From an uncultured Lachnospiraceae bacterium (GTDB lineage Bacteria > Bacillota > Clostridia > Lachnospirales > Lachnospiraceae): a stretch of DNA of 37,694 nucleotides. The translations under genes and the position numbers were made by a program. The notes under the pieces are model-generated. The model searched no databases. It was not told the origin of the DNA and was given only the letters and a program-made list of their open reading frames with translations. This document shows, one piece after another, positions 1 through 7,890 of the stretch (the first letter of the stretch is position 1; every line of letters begins with the position of its first letter). Location of the stretch: assembly GCA_937965795.1 (NCBI GenBank), contig CALCMD010000023.1:1-37694 (forward strand), given 5' to 3'.

Positions 1-105
1 CCGAATTCCCTGCCCCCGTTTGCGTGGGATACGTTTCCCCCCGGCCTGCGTACGGAATGAACGCAATCTCCCCACCAAACCGTGATTTGAAAGCGCACCC
101 CACGG

Positions 106-143
106 AAAAGGAGAGTGTACACACTCTCATGTATACACTCTCC
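106..143 (-). terminator. Probable intrinsic terminator of the leftmost surface-protein gene
   Basis: A 10-bp stem (GGAGAGTGTA at 110-119 pairing with TACACTCTCC at 134-143), extendable by two pairs after one mismatch, lies 24 bases past the stop codon of the minus-strand gene. On the minus strand it is followed by only four T residues (109-106), so termination may be modest. Nothing recognisable lies in 1-105. Confidence 0.6.
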
Positions 144-166
144 CGAAAATCAGAACCGTACAATCC

Positions 167-2425
167 TTATTTTACTTTTACTTTCTTTCCAGCGCCTGCT
201 TTTTTCACTTTCTTCAGCAGAGCTGCTTTCTGTTTCTTATTCAGTTTCTTCGCGCTTACAATCATCTTTGCGGAGGTTTTCTTAAATGCCTGTTTTCCAA
301 TCGTAGCCAGCGCTTTTCCTTTCAACTGAACGCTCTTCAGTTTCGTACATCCGGAGAACGCCTGCTTTCCAATCGTGGTAACGTTGGAACCGAGGATTAC
401 TTTTGTCAGTTTCTTATTGCCCTTCATAACATTTGCGCCAACTTCTACGACTTTGAAGGTTTCTCCATTCACCTTTACGGTCGCCGGAACGCTCATTTTC
501 GCTGCCTTTTTATTCTTCACGCTGACAAGCTTTGCTGTTTTATTGACTGGATCAATGACTTCGTAGCGTCCAAGCTTCGTTTCAACCGGAGTACCAACAG
601 CTACCGTACCGTTGTTTCCATTACCATTTCCATTTCCGTTACCACTTCCATCTCCATCGGTCTTCGGAGTAAGGCCTTCCAGTGCAGCTTTCACTGCATC
701 TGCTGCCGCAAGTACTGCTGCCGCATCCTTTGTGGTGTCCTTCTTGACTGCCTCTGCATCATCCAGAGCTTTCTGAAGCGCTGCGATCGAATTTGCACTG
801 AAGATGTCTGCTGCGCCTGACATCATCATTTCTGTTGCTGCCAGTACCTGCTCATCCAATACTGCTACTGCCTCGTCGCGTTCCTCCTGCGCTTTTGTTA
901 CCAGTCCGTCAATCGCTTCCTGAAGCTTTGTTGCCGCTGTTTCCAGCTTTCCTGCATCCTGGCTTCCATTATTGATCAGGTTCTGTGCATTTCTCTTTGC
1001 TGTTTCATATGCTTTTTTGGAAGCATCCGTATACTGGTCAAGGCTGCCCAGATCCCTTGCCAGAAGTCCGTTGATCTTGTCAAGCTGTGTCTGTACCGCT
1101 TTTGTTACCAGCCCTTCCATCGCATTTTCCAGACCTGTGATTGCCGTATTGATCGCCGCTTTATCCGTAGCGGAAACATTTTCTGCCGCAGTAATCGCTG
1201 CTTTTAAAGTATTCATGGTAGCTTCTGTATACTCAGCCGTCTTTGCCGCCTCTGTTCTGGCGTCCCCAAGTTTTTCTGCAAGTACCTGATTTGCATAATC
1301 CAGAGAGGAAATCACCTCGGTACGTGTATGGCTCGGATCATTCTGGCAGGTATAGGTCTTAACTCCGTCCGTAGTCGTCGTAACCGGAGTCGTAACCTTT
1401 CCTTCGTCATACTTATGTCCAAGTGCAGCCGTTTCCGTTGCATTGGATAATTTTGTATTACAGATCGCACAGTAGGTCTCTCCCGTGCTTCCTTTTCCTT
1501 CACAGGTAGCTGCGCGCATATTCTCTACACGCTTCTGTCCCTTATGCTGACAGTTTGCTCCTACCACAACACGATACGTTGTTCCGTCGACGGTCACCGT
1601 TGTTTCAGAATTTGCTTTTACAGCCGTAATCTCCACGCCTGCTGTCTGCGCCGTCTTATACAGCTTGGACTTCTGATTTCCAGCTGCTGGATAAAGCACG
1701 ACGATTCCGTTTGCTACTTCATTGTCGATAAACTGTGTAATCAGATATTTCTTTCCGGAAGTAAGCTCAGATACGCGCTTATATCCCGGAATCGGATCAA
1801 GGTTTGTAATGACGTCCTGCTTTTCCAGGAACTCAAACCCATAATCACCCTTATCATTGGATTTGCTGGCGAATGCGTCAAAAGTCATAAACGGATAATG
1901 CCAGCAGACATATCTTCCGCCAGGATTGCAGATTTCAAAGGAAGGAGTTCCGTCTGCATTTCTCACCGGAGTGATGGTCTGGTCCTTGAGCTCCTCATTT
2001 CCTGCGAAATAGTTTGCAACCCCTTCATTTTTCAGGTATCCGTTTGCCTTCTCATTGTAAATATTCCACTTTTCTCCATTCTTTGTTACCAGCATCTCAG
2101 CATCTGCAAGACTGACATTTGTATTCTGCGTCTGTGCATAACCGCTTAAATCATAGACGGTATTGTCTCTTCCAAGACTGTTCAGGCAATCCGCCAGTCC
2201 GTCCGTCGTCCTGTTTCCTGTCGCTACCGTAGCAACGCTTGTGTTCCCTGCTGTAAACCGGGACGCACCGCTCAGAAAATATTTCTGTCCCGGTACCAGA
2301 TTGATCACTGAATCCGCTGCATCTGCCTGTACAGCCGGACTCACCGGAAGAAGCGCTGCTGCCATCGCCAGTGAAACCACTGCGCTTAGACAACGGCTTT
2401 TCCAAGTTCTTGTTTGTTTTCTCAT
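167..2425 (-). CDS. Secreted multi-domain surface protein with FIVAR-like helical repeats and C-terminal LRR module
   Basis: This 752-residue protein is predicted to be exported; its function is unknown. A Sec signal peptide covers about residues 1-36 (basic RKQTRTWKSR, hydrophobic core, cut near VQADA-A). Residues ~38-290 form a beta-rich region I cannot assign. Residues ~292-370 hold a cysteine/histidine-rich segment (C292, H294, C308, C319-A-I-C322, H337, C360, H366) like those common in clostridial surface proteins. Residues ~376-588 are three alanine-rich helical repeats of FIVAR type, followed by a Gly/Asn linker (~591-604). Residues 618-752 are a BspA-like leucine-rich-repeat module (IGKQAFSGCTKLKSV) with a very lysine-rich end. 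There is no LPXTG motif or C-terminal membrane helix. The ATG follows AAAGGAGA at good spacing. The C-terminal module is shared with the GH20 protein at the other end of the window. A role in glycan or host-surface binding is inference only. Confidence 0.85.
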   Translation of the reverse strand: MRKQTRTWKSRCLSAVVSLAMAAALLPVSPAVQADAADSVINLVPGQKYFLSGASRFTAGNTSVATVATGNRTTDGLADCLNSLGRDNTVYDLSGYAQTQNTNVSLADAEMLVTKNGEKWNIYNEKANGYLKNEGVANYFAGNEELKDQTITPVRNADGTPSFEICNPGGRYVCWHYPFMTFDAFASKSNDKGDYGFEFLEKQDVITNLDPIPGYKRVSELTSGKKYLITQFIDNEVANGIVVLYPAAGNQKSKLYKTAQTAGVEITAVKANSETTVTVDGTTYRVVVGANCQHKGQKRVENMRAATCEGKGSTGETYCAICNTKLSNATETAALGHKYDEGKVTTPVTTTTDGVKTYTCQNDPSHTRTEVISSLDYANQVLAEKLGDARTEAAKTAEYTEATMNTLKAAITAAENVSATDKAAINTAITGLENAMEGLVTKAVQTQLDKINGLLARDLGSLDQYTDASKKAYETAKRNAQNLINNGSQDAGKLETAATKLQEAIDGLVTKAQEERDEAVAVLDEQVLAATEMMMSGAADIFSANSIAALQKALDDAEAVKKDTTKDAAAVLAAADAVKAALEGLTPKTDGDGSGNGNGNGNGNNGTVAVGTPVETKLGRYEVIDPVNKTAKLVSVKNKKAAKMSVPATVKVNGETFKVVEVGANVMKGNKKLTKVILGSNVTTIGKQAFSGCTKLKSVQLKGKALATIGKQAFKKTSAKMIVSAKKLNKKQKAALLKKVKKAGAGKKVKVK

Positions 2426-2502
2426 TGTCTCGTCTCCTTTACATTTTTCATTTTAAATTTATATTCTTTTCTTTAAAAAAGCATATACATTTCTTATCAC
2501 AC

Positions 2503-2528
2503 CCGGCCGTTCTGCGGCGGTGCGCCGG
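2503..2528 (-). promoter_or_regulatory. GC-rich hairpin in the leader of the surface-protein gene
   Basis: CCGGC (2503-2507) can pair with GCCGG (2524-2528). This 26-base GC island sits in an otherwise AT-rich leader, about 20 bases downstream of the predicted transcription start and 80 upstream of the ATG. It matches no riboswitch that I recognise. It could be an mRNA-stabilising or regulatory stem. Confidence 0.35.
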
Positions 2529-2550
2529 ATAACAGTATTTTTTACCCACA

Positions 2551-2578
2551 ATTATTTTCCAGAATTTCTCTTTGTCAA
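2551..2578 (-). promoter_or_regulatory. Predicted sigma-A promoter of the surface-protein gene
   Basis: On the minus strand a perfect TTGACA (2578-2573) is followed after 16 bases by AATAAT (2556-2551). Transcription would begin near 2545, giving a leader of about 120 nt. Confidence 0.55.
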
Positions 2579-2825
2579 TTTTGCTCTCACAAAGCCGACA
2601 TAAAAGGAAGTCTGCGCACGCAAAAATTTCCATAAAATTCAAATACTTATACCGGTTTATTTGCAATACCTGTACATTTTTTATTTTTTGTCTGTACTTT
2701 TTCTATTCATTTTAAACAATAATAGAATCGTTTTACTTTTTTCATTATACCATTTTATCCATCTTTTTTCTTGTTAAAAGCAGTCCACTTTATGTCTTTT
2801 TTTGTATAATACGGAACTATAAAGG
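2579..2825. other. AT-rich intergenic stretch with no recognised gene
   Basis: This is part of the 474-base gap between the surface-protein gene and sipL. It is strongly AT-rich. TATAAT hexamers occur on the minus strand (2749-2744) and the plus strand (2805-2810), but neither has a -35 box at proper spacing. I see no convincing ORF, RNA or repeat. Confidence 0.4.
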
Positions 2826-2857
2826 AAGAGCTGCCGCAATCCCCCGCGGCAGCTCTT
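2826..2857. terminator. Strong intrinsic terminator after sipL
   Basis: A perfect 12-bp stem (AAGAGCTGCCGC at 2826-2837 with its complement at 2846-2857) and an 8-base loop lie 43 bases past the sipL stop. On the minus strand the stem runs into CCTTTAT; on the plus strand into TTGGG. It should end the pab-sipL transcript. Confidence 0.75.
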
Positions 2858-2899
2858 TTGGGCGCAAAATATCATCACTCCTTTTGCCGGCAGATACTT

Positions 2900-4468
2900 T
2901 CACCCCATACCTGCCGCATCCTTTACGATCAGAAGCTGTTTTCCCGGCTTTAGCTCCTCCCCGTCCAGCCCATTCAGCTCCATAATACGCTTTGGCGTCG
3001 TATAGTAAGCTTTGGCAATATTCCAGAGACTGTCCTCCGGCTGAACAATATATCCTACGATGCCCGGCAGTTCCTGAATCTTCTTTAAATCCAGCTCATG
3101 CTCCTCCACATCCGTGATGCATGCTTCCTTATGCACCTGTACGATCAGTACGCCCAGATTCACCGAAGCTTTCACCTCCAGCTCCTCGCTGTCGATCATC
3201 ATGGTAGAGAGCTGCTCCAGCTCTGTCTGGAGGGAAAATCTACAGTCAGGCTGAATTCCCTCCACTTCAATGGTATGCTGGAACGGCGCCATTCCCCGCA
3301 TCCGCGCAAATGGGAGACTGTCGTCCGCCGTAATATAAAGGATACTTACATAGACCGCTCCTTCCACCTGAACGCCCCGCTCCGTAATTCGTGCGTCATC
3401 AATCCGTATCTCCCCTTTTCCGTGACAAATTTGCAGCATCCTGGGCTGTTTCGCTTCCATGCGGATGCGTTCGTTCGTTCTGCATTTTGAAAAGTTTTTA
3501 AGCACCAGGCTTTCATAAATCTCCTGGCTTGTAACAGGCGTAAGCTCCCGTACGGGCGTATAGACGTCCGCCAGTATTTCCACCTGTTCCTCCTCATAAA
3601 GCTTAATATCCAGCTCCAGAACCGCTTCCAATTGAAGCAGACGTTCTTCCCCGTCATAATCCGGACGTACCTCCAGGGTACTGGAAGCCAGCGTAATCTC
3701 CACATCGGGGATCATAGACGCCCTGCATTCCGCGCATTCAATGCTTCCGGATAACGGAAGCGCCGTCTCAACCCATTGCTTTGTGCCATTCTCATCGTCC
3801 CCCGCATACAGCACAAAGATAAACAATTCTCCACGGACGTCGATCTTTCCGTCCAGCACACGCACATCAGTGCCGCGAAGCTGCACGCTTTCCCAGAGCA
3901 GTTCTCCGATATTCGGTTTGTTGGACGCCAGATTAATCTCATCTTTCACACGCAGAATATCCCGCTTCTGCACCGTCAAAGAAAGCGGCGTAAGCTCTTT
4001 TGTCCTGACCGTCACTTCATCAATGCCGTGCAGTTCCACCGCCGCCTGCGTGTCATACAATTCCTCAATCGACGCGGAAAACGTAATCAGCGCCTGGACG
4101 CTCAGCTTTCTGGAGTTGATCAAATGTACGTTTAAATCCTCCATATCCCATTTTACCCGGATATTATCCCCCGCCGACACACCCTCCAGATTCAGCTTTT
4201 CTTCGAAAGGCACCCTCGTATCCAGCCTATGTATCTGACGCTCGCCATCGTCCGAAACATAGAGAATCTTCACTTCCAGATAACCGCCAAGCAGAACCTG
4301 ATTCTCCAGAATCTTTGTCTCCTCAATTTTCAGATTCCCTTCTTCCTGAATAATATCGCCCACGTCGGATCTGCTGTCCGGCACATTCATATCTTCTTCC
4401 AGGGTAATCTGATTCATGGCCCTGCTTTTCTGGCGGTTCATGCGAATATTTTTTTTCAATAATTCCAT
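2900..4468 (-). CDS. sipL: SipL-like spore morphogenesis protein (SPOCS/DUF3794 domains plus LysM)
   Basis: SipL binds the spore-coat ATPase SpoIVA through its LysM domain in Clostridioides difficile and is needed for coat attachment around the forespore. The 522-residue product has the same architecture: repeated SPOCS (DUF3794) beta-rich domains over most of its length and a C-terminal LysM at ~473-515 (YIVQPEDSLWNIAKAYY, LKPGKQLLIV). I chose the ATG at 4468 because GGGAGG precedes it at good spacing; the longer open frame to 4543 overlaps the upstream lipoprotein gene and lacks such a site. There is no signal peptide, as expected for a mother-cell protein. It is the last gene of a minus-strand row with pabABC. 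Its presence implies that the organism is, or descends from, a spore former. The gene symbol is by architecture, not by an identity value. Confidence 0.85.
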   Translation of the reverse strand: MELLKKNIRMNRQKSRAMNQITLEEDMNVPDSRSDVGDIIQEEGNLKIEETKILENQVLLGGYLEVKILYVSDDGERQIHRLDTRVPFEEKLNLEGVSAGDNIRVKWDMEDLNVHLINSRKLSVQALITFSASIEELYDTQAAVELHGIDEVTVRTKELTPLSLTVQKRDILRVKDEINLASNKPNIGELLWESVQLRGTDVRVLDGKIDVRGELFIFVLYAGDDENGTKQWVETALPLSGSIECAECRASMIPDVEITLASSTLEVRPDYDGEERLLQLEAVLELDIKLYEEEQVEILADVYTPVRELTPVTSQEIYESLVLKNFSKCRTNERIRMEAKQPRMLQICHGKGEIRIDDARITERGVQVEGAVYVSILYITADDSLPFARMRGMAPFQHTIEVEGIQPDCRFSLQTELEQLSTMMIDSEELEVKASVNLGVLIVQVHKEACITDVEEHELDLKKIQELPGIVGYIVQPEDSLWNIAKAYYTTPKRIMELNGLDGEELKPGKQLLIVKDAAGMG

Positions 4469-4535
4469 ACGAAAACCTCCCACATATTCTCTTATCAGTT
4501 TATGCGGAAGGTTTTTCAAAAAGAACCCGGTCTGT

Positions 4536-4952
4536 CTAATCAAAGGAGGCTTTCGCCGCCTGTTCCCTGATCTTGATCACGATGCAGGGGTAAGAAGCCT
4601 CATCCTGAATCTTCTGATCCTTTGGAGGACCGATCAGGCTGGTATCCACATGCAGTTCTTCCCCAGCCAGCCAGACCCCGTTTACAGCTATGCTGTAACC
4701 GCCTGTTTTCTGCTGCCCATACCCCCGCACCAGATAAGTATACCCCTGGTCTTCATAAGTCAGCTTCATTTCTCCCTGCTTATTTTTCTCAATAATTTCA
4801 GAAAGCTCTGCCGGAACCTCATCCGGTTCTACCACCGTAAATTCTATGTCCTTCTTTTCCGCCTCCTCTACCTGCTTCATCTCGCAGCCTGTCAGAAAAA
4901 TCATCAGGCTTAAAAACCAGATTCCAAAAATCTGCAAACTTCTTTTCATCAT
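4536..4952 (-). CDS. Small lipoprotein with PrcB-type C-terminal domain
   Basis: This 138-residue predicted lipoprotein has a short basic N terminus, a hydrophobic stretch and a lipobox ending at Cys23 (IFLTGC), so it should be anchored to the outer face of the membrane. Residues ~60-130 fit the PrcB C-terminal fold, with the GGYSI strand, a central Gly-rich turn and a closing YPCIVIKI strand; in the family this domain is tied to a protease complex in Treponema. Its job here is unknown. It lies between pabC (46-base gap) and sipL (67-base gap), with no terminator visible on either side, so co-transcription is likely. An ATG three bases downstream (4949) is an alternative start; GGAG precedes both. 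Confidence 0.7.
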   Translation of the reverse strand: MMKRSLQIFGIWFLSLMIFLTGCEMKQVEEAEKKDIEFTVVEPDEVPAELSEIIEKNKQGEMKLTYEDQGYTYLVRGYGQQKTGGYSIAVNGVWLAGEELHVDTSLIGPPKDQKIQDEASYPCIVIKIREQAAKASFD

Positions 4953-4998
4953 CCATCAGCTCCGCTTTTTCTTTTATCCTATTAGGCAGATTCTGATT

Positions 4999-5733
4999 TT
5001 ATGAATTACGATTGTCCAGAACTTCTCTTTGATACCTCTCTCTCAGACTTTTGGCCGTCTCCCGGTTTTCAAACGCATAACTTCCAAGCTTTCTGACCGG
5101 CATAATGCCCATCAGCGAATTGGTGACAAAGCACCCGTCGAATTCCGCCAGCTCCTCCGGCATGATTTTTCTCTCCGTAACCTCCAGACTTTCCACGAGA
5201 TACTTCCGCAGAATGCCCGGAAGCAGCCCGCTGGAAATTTCCGGTGTGAAAACCCTTCCTTTCTTTACGAAAAAGATATTCGTTACCGCACCTTCACAGA
5301 TTTCCCCACGGCTGTTCCGGAAAATCACCTCATCCAGTCCCTCTTCGGACGCCCGCCGTTTCTCCATGATAGAGTCCCCGTAATTCAGGGTCTTATGGTA
5401 TGTGAAAGGAGAGGTCTCGTTTCGCCGCACCTTCGCAAAGTCCAGGACAAATCCTTTTTCATAAGTTTCCGGCGTATAAGGATTTTTCCCCGGCAAAAAC
5501 AGCTTATTTTTTTCAGACACTACGATCTTCAATGCCCCGTATTTCACGGGATGTTCCCTCAGATACGCATACACCTCGTCTTTTGTTACCTGCCCGGAAA
5601 GCCCCAGAAACAGAAGCGCCCGGTTTAACCTCTCCAGATGCTCCCGCAGGAAAACCGGACGGCTATAAACCGCCACCGTCTCAAACGCACCCAGTCCAAA
5701 GAAAAATCCTTCATCCGCTTCTATTCTTTTCAT
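4999..5733 (-). CDS. pabC: 4-amino-4-deoxychorismate lyase (class IV aminotransferase fold)
   Basis: PabC converts aminodeoxychorismate to p-aminobenzoate and pyruvate using pyridoxal phosphate. The 244-residue protein shows the class IV features: the N-terminal GFFFGLGAFET turn, the PLP lysine K114 in YHKTLNY, EVIFRNSRGEICEGAVTNIFF, and TPEISSGLLPGILR near the cofactor phosphate. Branched-chain or D-amino-acid aminotransferases share the fold, but the start overlaps the end of pabB by 4 bases (ATGA), so translational coupling within the pab operon makes PabC the clear choice. Confidence 0.9.
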   Translation of the reverse strand: MKRIEADEGFFFGLGAFETVAVYSRPVFLREHLERLNRALLFLGLSGQVTKDEVYAYLREHPVKYGALKIVVSEKNKLFLPGKNPYTPETYEKGFVLDFAKVRRNETSPFTYHKTLNYGDSIMEKRRASEEGLDEVIFRNSRGEICEGAVTNIFFVKKGRVFTPEISSGLLPGILRKYLVESLEVTERKIMPEELAEFDGCFVTNSLMGIMPVRKLGSYAFENRETAKSLRERYQREVLDNRNS

Positions 5734-7070
5734 CTCAATGCCTCCAGTACTGCTTTTGCTTTTTGCAGCGTTTCTTCATATTCAAATTCCAGCTCGGATT
5801 CAAAGGTGATACCGCCTCCCACGCCAAGCTGCCAGACGCCGTCCCGGTGCAGGGCCGTTCGTATGACGATATTGAAATCACAGTCCCCGTCCAGCGTCAG
5901 GTAACCGATGGAACCCGTGTAGAGATTTCTTCTCCCATGCTCCAGCTCGTCAATGATCTCCATCGCGCGCAGCTTTGGCGCGCCCGTGATCGAACCGCCC
6001 GGAAAAGCCGCTTCGATCAGATCCATCACGTCTTTTTCTTCTTCCAGGTCTCCTTCCACACACGATACCAGATGGAACACGGTCGCATACGTTTCTATTC
6101 CAAACAGTTCTGTCACCTTCACGCTGCCCGGCACGCATACACGGTTCAGGTCATTTCGCTCCAGATCGACGATCATCAAAAGCTCACTCTGATCTTTTTT
6201 CGACTCTTTCAGCTCCTTTTTCAGCGCGGCGTCCTCCTGGGGGCCGTCCCCCCGCTTTCTGGTTCCCTTGATCGGCCTGGTCACGACATGTCCTTTTTTC
6301 ATCCGGAGAAAACGCTCCGGAGAAGCGCTGACGACCTGAAAATCCCCGTACTGAAAATAGCCGCCAAAAGGAGAGGGATTTGTCCTTCTTAGCTTTTTAA
6401 ACACTTCATAAGGGGCTTTTTTGCTGCGTATGGTGAGCTGCTGCGTCAGATTCATCACGTAAATATCACCCTCCAGGATATTCTTTCTCACATCGTCGAT
6501 CGCTTTCAGATATTCTTCCTTTTGAAAGTTCGCCGTCACCTCGGTTTCACAGGCTCGCTCCTGCTGCCAGCCCGGCTTGATTTTTTGTATCTGACACGCC
6601 AGCTCCTCTGCCTGTTCCCCGCTGTCTTTTTTCTCTCCGTTTGCAATGATATACAGCTTTTCCTCCCTGTGATCCTCCACCAGCAGCACGTCGTAAAAGC
6701 AGAGAATACATTCCGGAATATCCACCGTTTTTTCGTGGCGGCTCTTTACTCCCTCTTTTTTTCTCCCATAATCATAGGAAAAATAGCCAATGGCTCCAGA
6801 AATCATGGGAAGCCCGGTAGGATTCTCCTCCTGATGGTTCTTTAAATATTCTTTTACCCATTTTTCGAAAGGTTGTCCACATTCCTCTCCGTTTACCGTG
6901 AACTTATCCCCATTGACCAGGGTAAGATAGGGAAAAAGCCCGATGATGGAATACTGCCCCAGCCCGTTTCTTAAGGAGGAATCGAGAAACGCAGGCATTT
7001 CACTGTCGGCAAATTCTTCAAAAATCCGCTCCAGCGGCGGGTATTTTTCAAGCGCTTTTATGGTTCTCAT
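5730..7070 (-). CDS. pabB: Aminodeoxychorismate synthase component I
   Basis: PabB aminates chorismate to 4-amino-4-deoxychorismate with ammonia from PabA. The 446-residue protein has the chorismate-binding domain in its C-terminal part, including PIKGT with K268, the lysine that marks PabB rather than anthranilate synthase TrpE (PIAGT). Also visible are MIVDLERNDLNR (~299-310) and FPGGSITGAPKLRAMEII (~356-373). Its start lies 23 bases inside the end of pabA and follows a GGGGGGAG ribosome binding site. It overlaps pabC at its own end, so the three enzymes are tightly coupled. Confidence 0.93.
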   Translation of the reverse strand: MRTIKALEKYPPLERIFEEFADSEMPAFLDSSLRNGLGQYSIIGLFPYLTLVNGDKFTVNGEECGQPFEKWVKEYLKNHQEENPTGLPMISGAIGYFSYDYGRKKEGVKSRHEKTVDIPECILCFYDVLLVEDHREEKLYIIANGEKKDSGEQAEELACQIQKIKPGWQQERACETEVTANFQKEEYLKAIDDVRKNILEGDIYVMNLTQQLTIRSKKAPYEVFKKLRRTNPSPFGGYFQYGDFQVVSASPERFLRMKKGHVVTRPIKGTRKRGDGPQEDAALKKELKESKKDQSELLMIVDLERNDLNRVCVPGSVKVTELFGIETYATVFHLVSCVEGDLEEEKDVMDLIEAAFPGGSITGAPKLRAMEIIDELEHGRRNLYTGSIGYLTLDGDCDFNIVIRTALHRDGVWQLGVGGGITFESELEFEYEETLQKAKAVLEALR

Positions 7071-7653
7071 ATGCTCCCCCCCATCTGTCGCAGATTTTCA
7101 CGAAATTCTCCAGAATTTCCCGTCCGTACTCCGTAAGGACTGCCTCCGGATGAAACTGCACTCCGTAAACCGGGCACGTCTTATGGTGTATTCCCATAAT
7201 CACGCCATCCTCCGACACAGCGTCTACCGCCAGCTCCTTCGGAAAATCTTCCATATCCACGATGAGCGAATGGTATCTCGTCACCTGAATCCCCTGCGGC
7301 ACCCTGTCAAAAAGCCCGCTTCCCAGATGGCGGATCGCCGACAGTTTTCCGTGCATGGGACGATTGCCTTTTTTTATCCGCGCGCCAAAATAATGACCCA
7401 CGGACTGATGGCCCAGACATACGCCCAGGATTGGTATTTTTTCTTTAAATTGCTCTAAAATCCGCAGCGACTCTGCCGCGTCCGACGGCTTTCCCGGTCC
7501 CGGCGAGAGGATAATCCCCTCCGGATGCAAAGCCTCAATCTCAGAAAGCGTGATCTCCCTCGCACGCTTTACCAGAATCTCCCGTCCCAGCTCCCGGAAG
7601 GAAGCGGACAGATTATAGACAAACGAATCATAGTTATCCAGCATAAAATACAT
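7048..7653 (-). CDS. pabA: Aminodeoxychorismate synthase component II (glutamine amidotransferase)
   Basis: PabA hydrolyses glutamine and passes ammonia to PabB. The 201-residue class I amidotransferase shows the N-terminal MLDNYDSFVYNL, the oxyanion segment ILSPGPGKP, the nucleophile elbow GVCLGHQ and the histidine/glutamate pair in VQFHPEAVLTE. I placed the start at 7653, where GAGGAGAGG precedes the ATG; the longer open frame to 7770 adds an unconserved basic stretch and runs into the predicted promoter. Many organisms share one such subunit with TrpE; here the direct overlap with pabB supports PabA. Confidence 0.92.
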   Translation of the reverse strand: MYFMLDNYDSFVYNLSASFRELGREILVKRAREITLSEIEALHPEGIILSPGPGKPSDAAESLRILEQFKEKIPILGVCLGHQSVGHYFGARIKKGNRPMHGKLSAIRHLGSGLFDRVPQGIQVTRYHSLIVDMEDFPKELAVDAVSEDGVIMGIHHKTCPVYGVQFHPEAVLTEYGREILENFVKICDRWGGAYENHKSA

Positions 7654-7751
7654 GGACCTCTCCTCACTTTCCCGAAATTCTTTCGGCATAGTCGTTATCC
7701 CGGAGTTTTCTTCCCAGGTCCGTATCCTTGCCAGCCTTTTTCTTTTTTTAC

Positions 7752-7780
7752 AGTTTACCTCACCCTGCACATTTTCTCAA
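7752..7780 (-). promoter_or_regulatory. Predicted promoter of the pabABC operon
   Basis: On the minus strand TTGAGA (7780-7775), 17 bases, then TAAACT (7757-7752). The start would be near 7745, about 90 bases before the pabA ATG. It is back to back with the malQ promoter: the two -35 boxes are 9 bases apart. Confidence 0.55.
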
Positions 7781-7789
7781 GTCTTTTTC

Positions 7790-7818
7790 TTGAATCCCCC
7801 TCATAAATACTTTATAAT
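7790..7818 (+). promoter_or_regulatory. Predicted promoter of malQ
   Basis: TTGAAT (7790-7795), a 17-base spacer and a perfect TATAAT (7813-7818). Transcription from about 7825 gives a leader of roughly 195 nt before malQ. Confidence 0.6.
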
Positions 7819-7890
7819 AAAAAGAAAAAATGCCCTACGGATTGTTCCGCACTTTGTGCTTTCACAATCCTGTCCCAAATTCGGATATCG

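Noticed and set aside
2448..2666. 72-codon minus-strand open frame upstream of the surface protein
   Set aside because: It overlaps the predicted promoter and leader hairpin, has no ribosome binding site and no conserved features.
5532..6392. 286-codon plus-strand open frame opposite pabB/pabC
   Set aside because: It lies wholly antisense to well-conserved pab genes, its translation has no recognisable domain and it lacks a ribosome binding site; it is a shadow of codon bias.
5730..7070. Anthranilate synthase component I (TrpE)
   Set aside because: The PIKGT lysine and overlap with pabC indicate aminodeoxychorismate synthase rather than TrpE, which has PIAGT.
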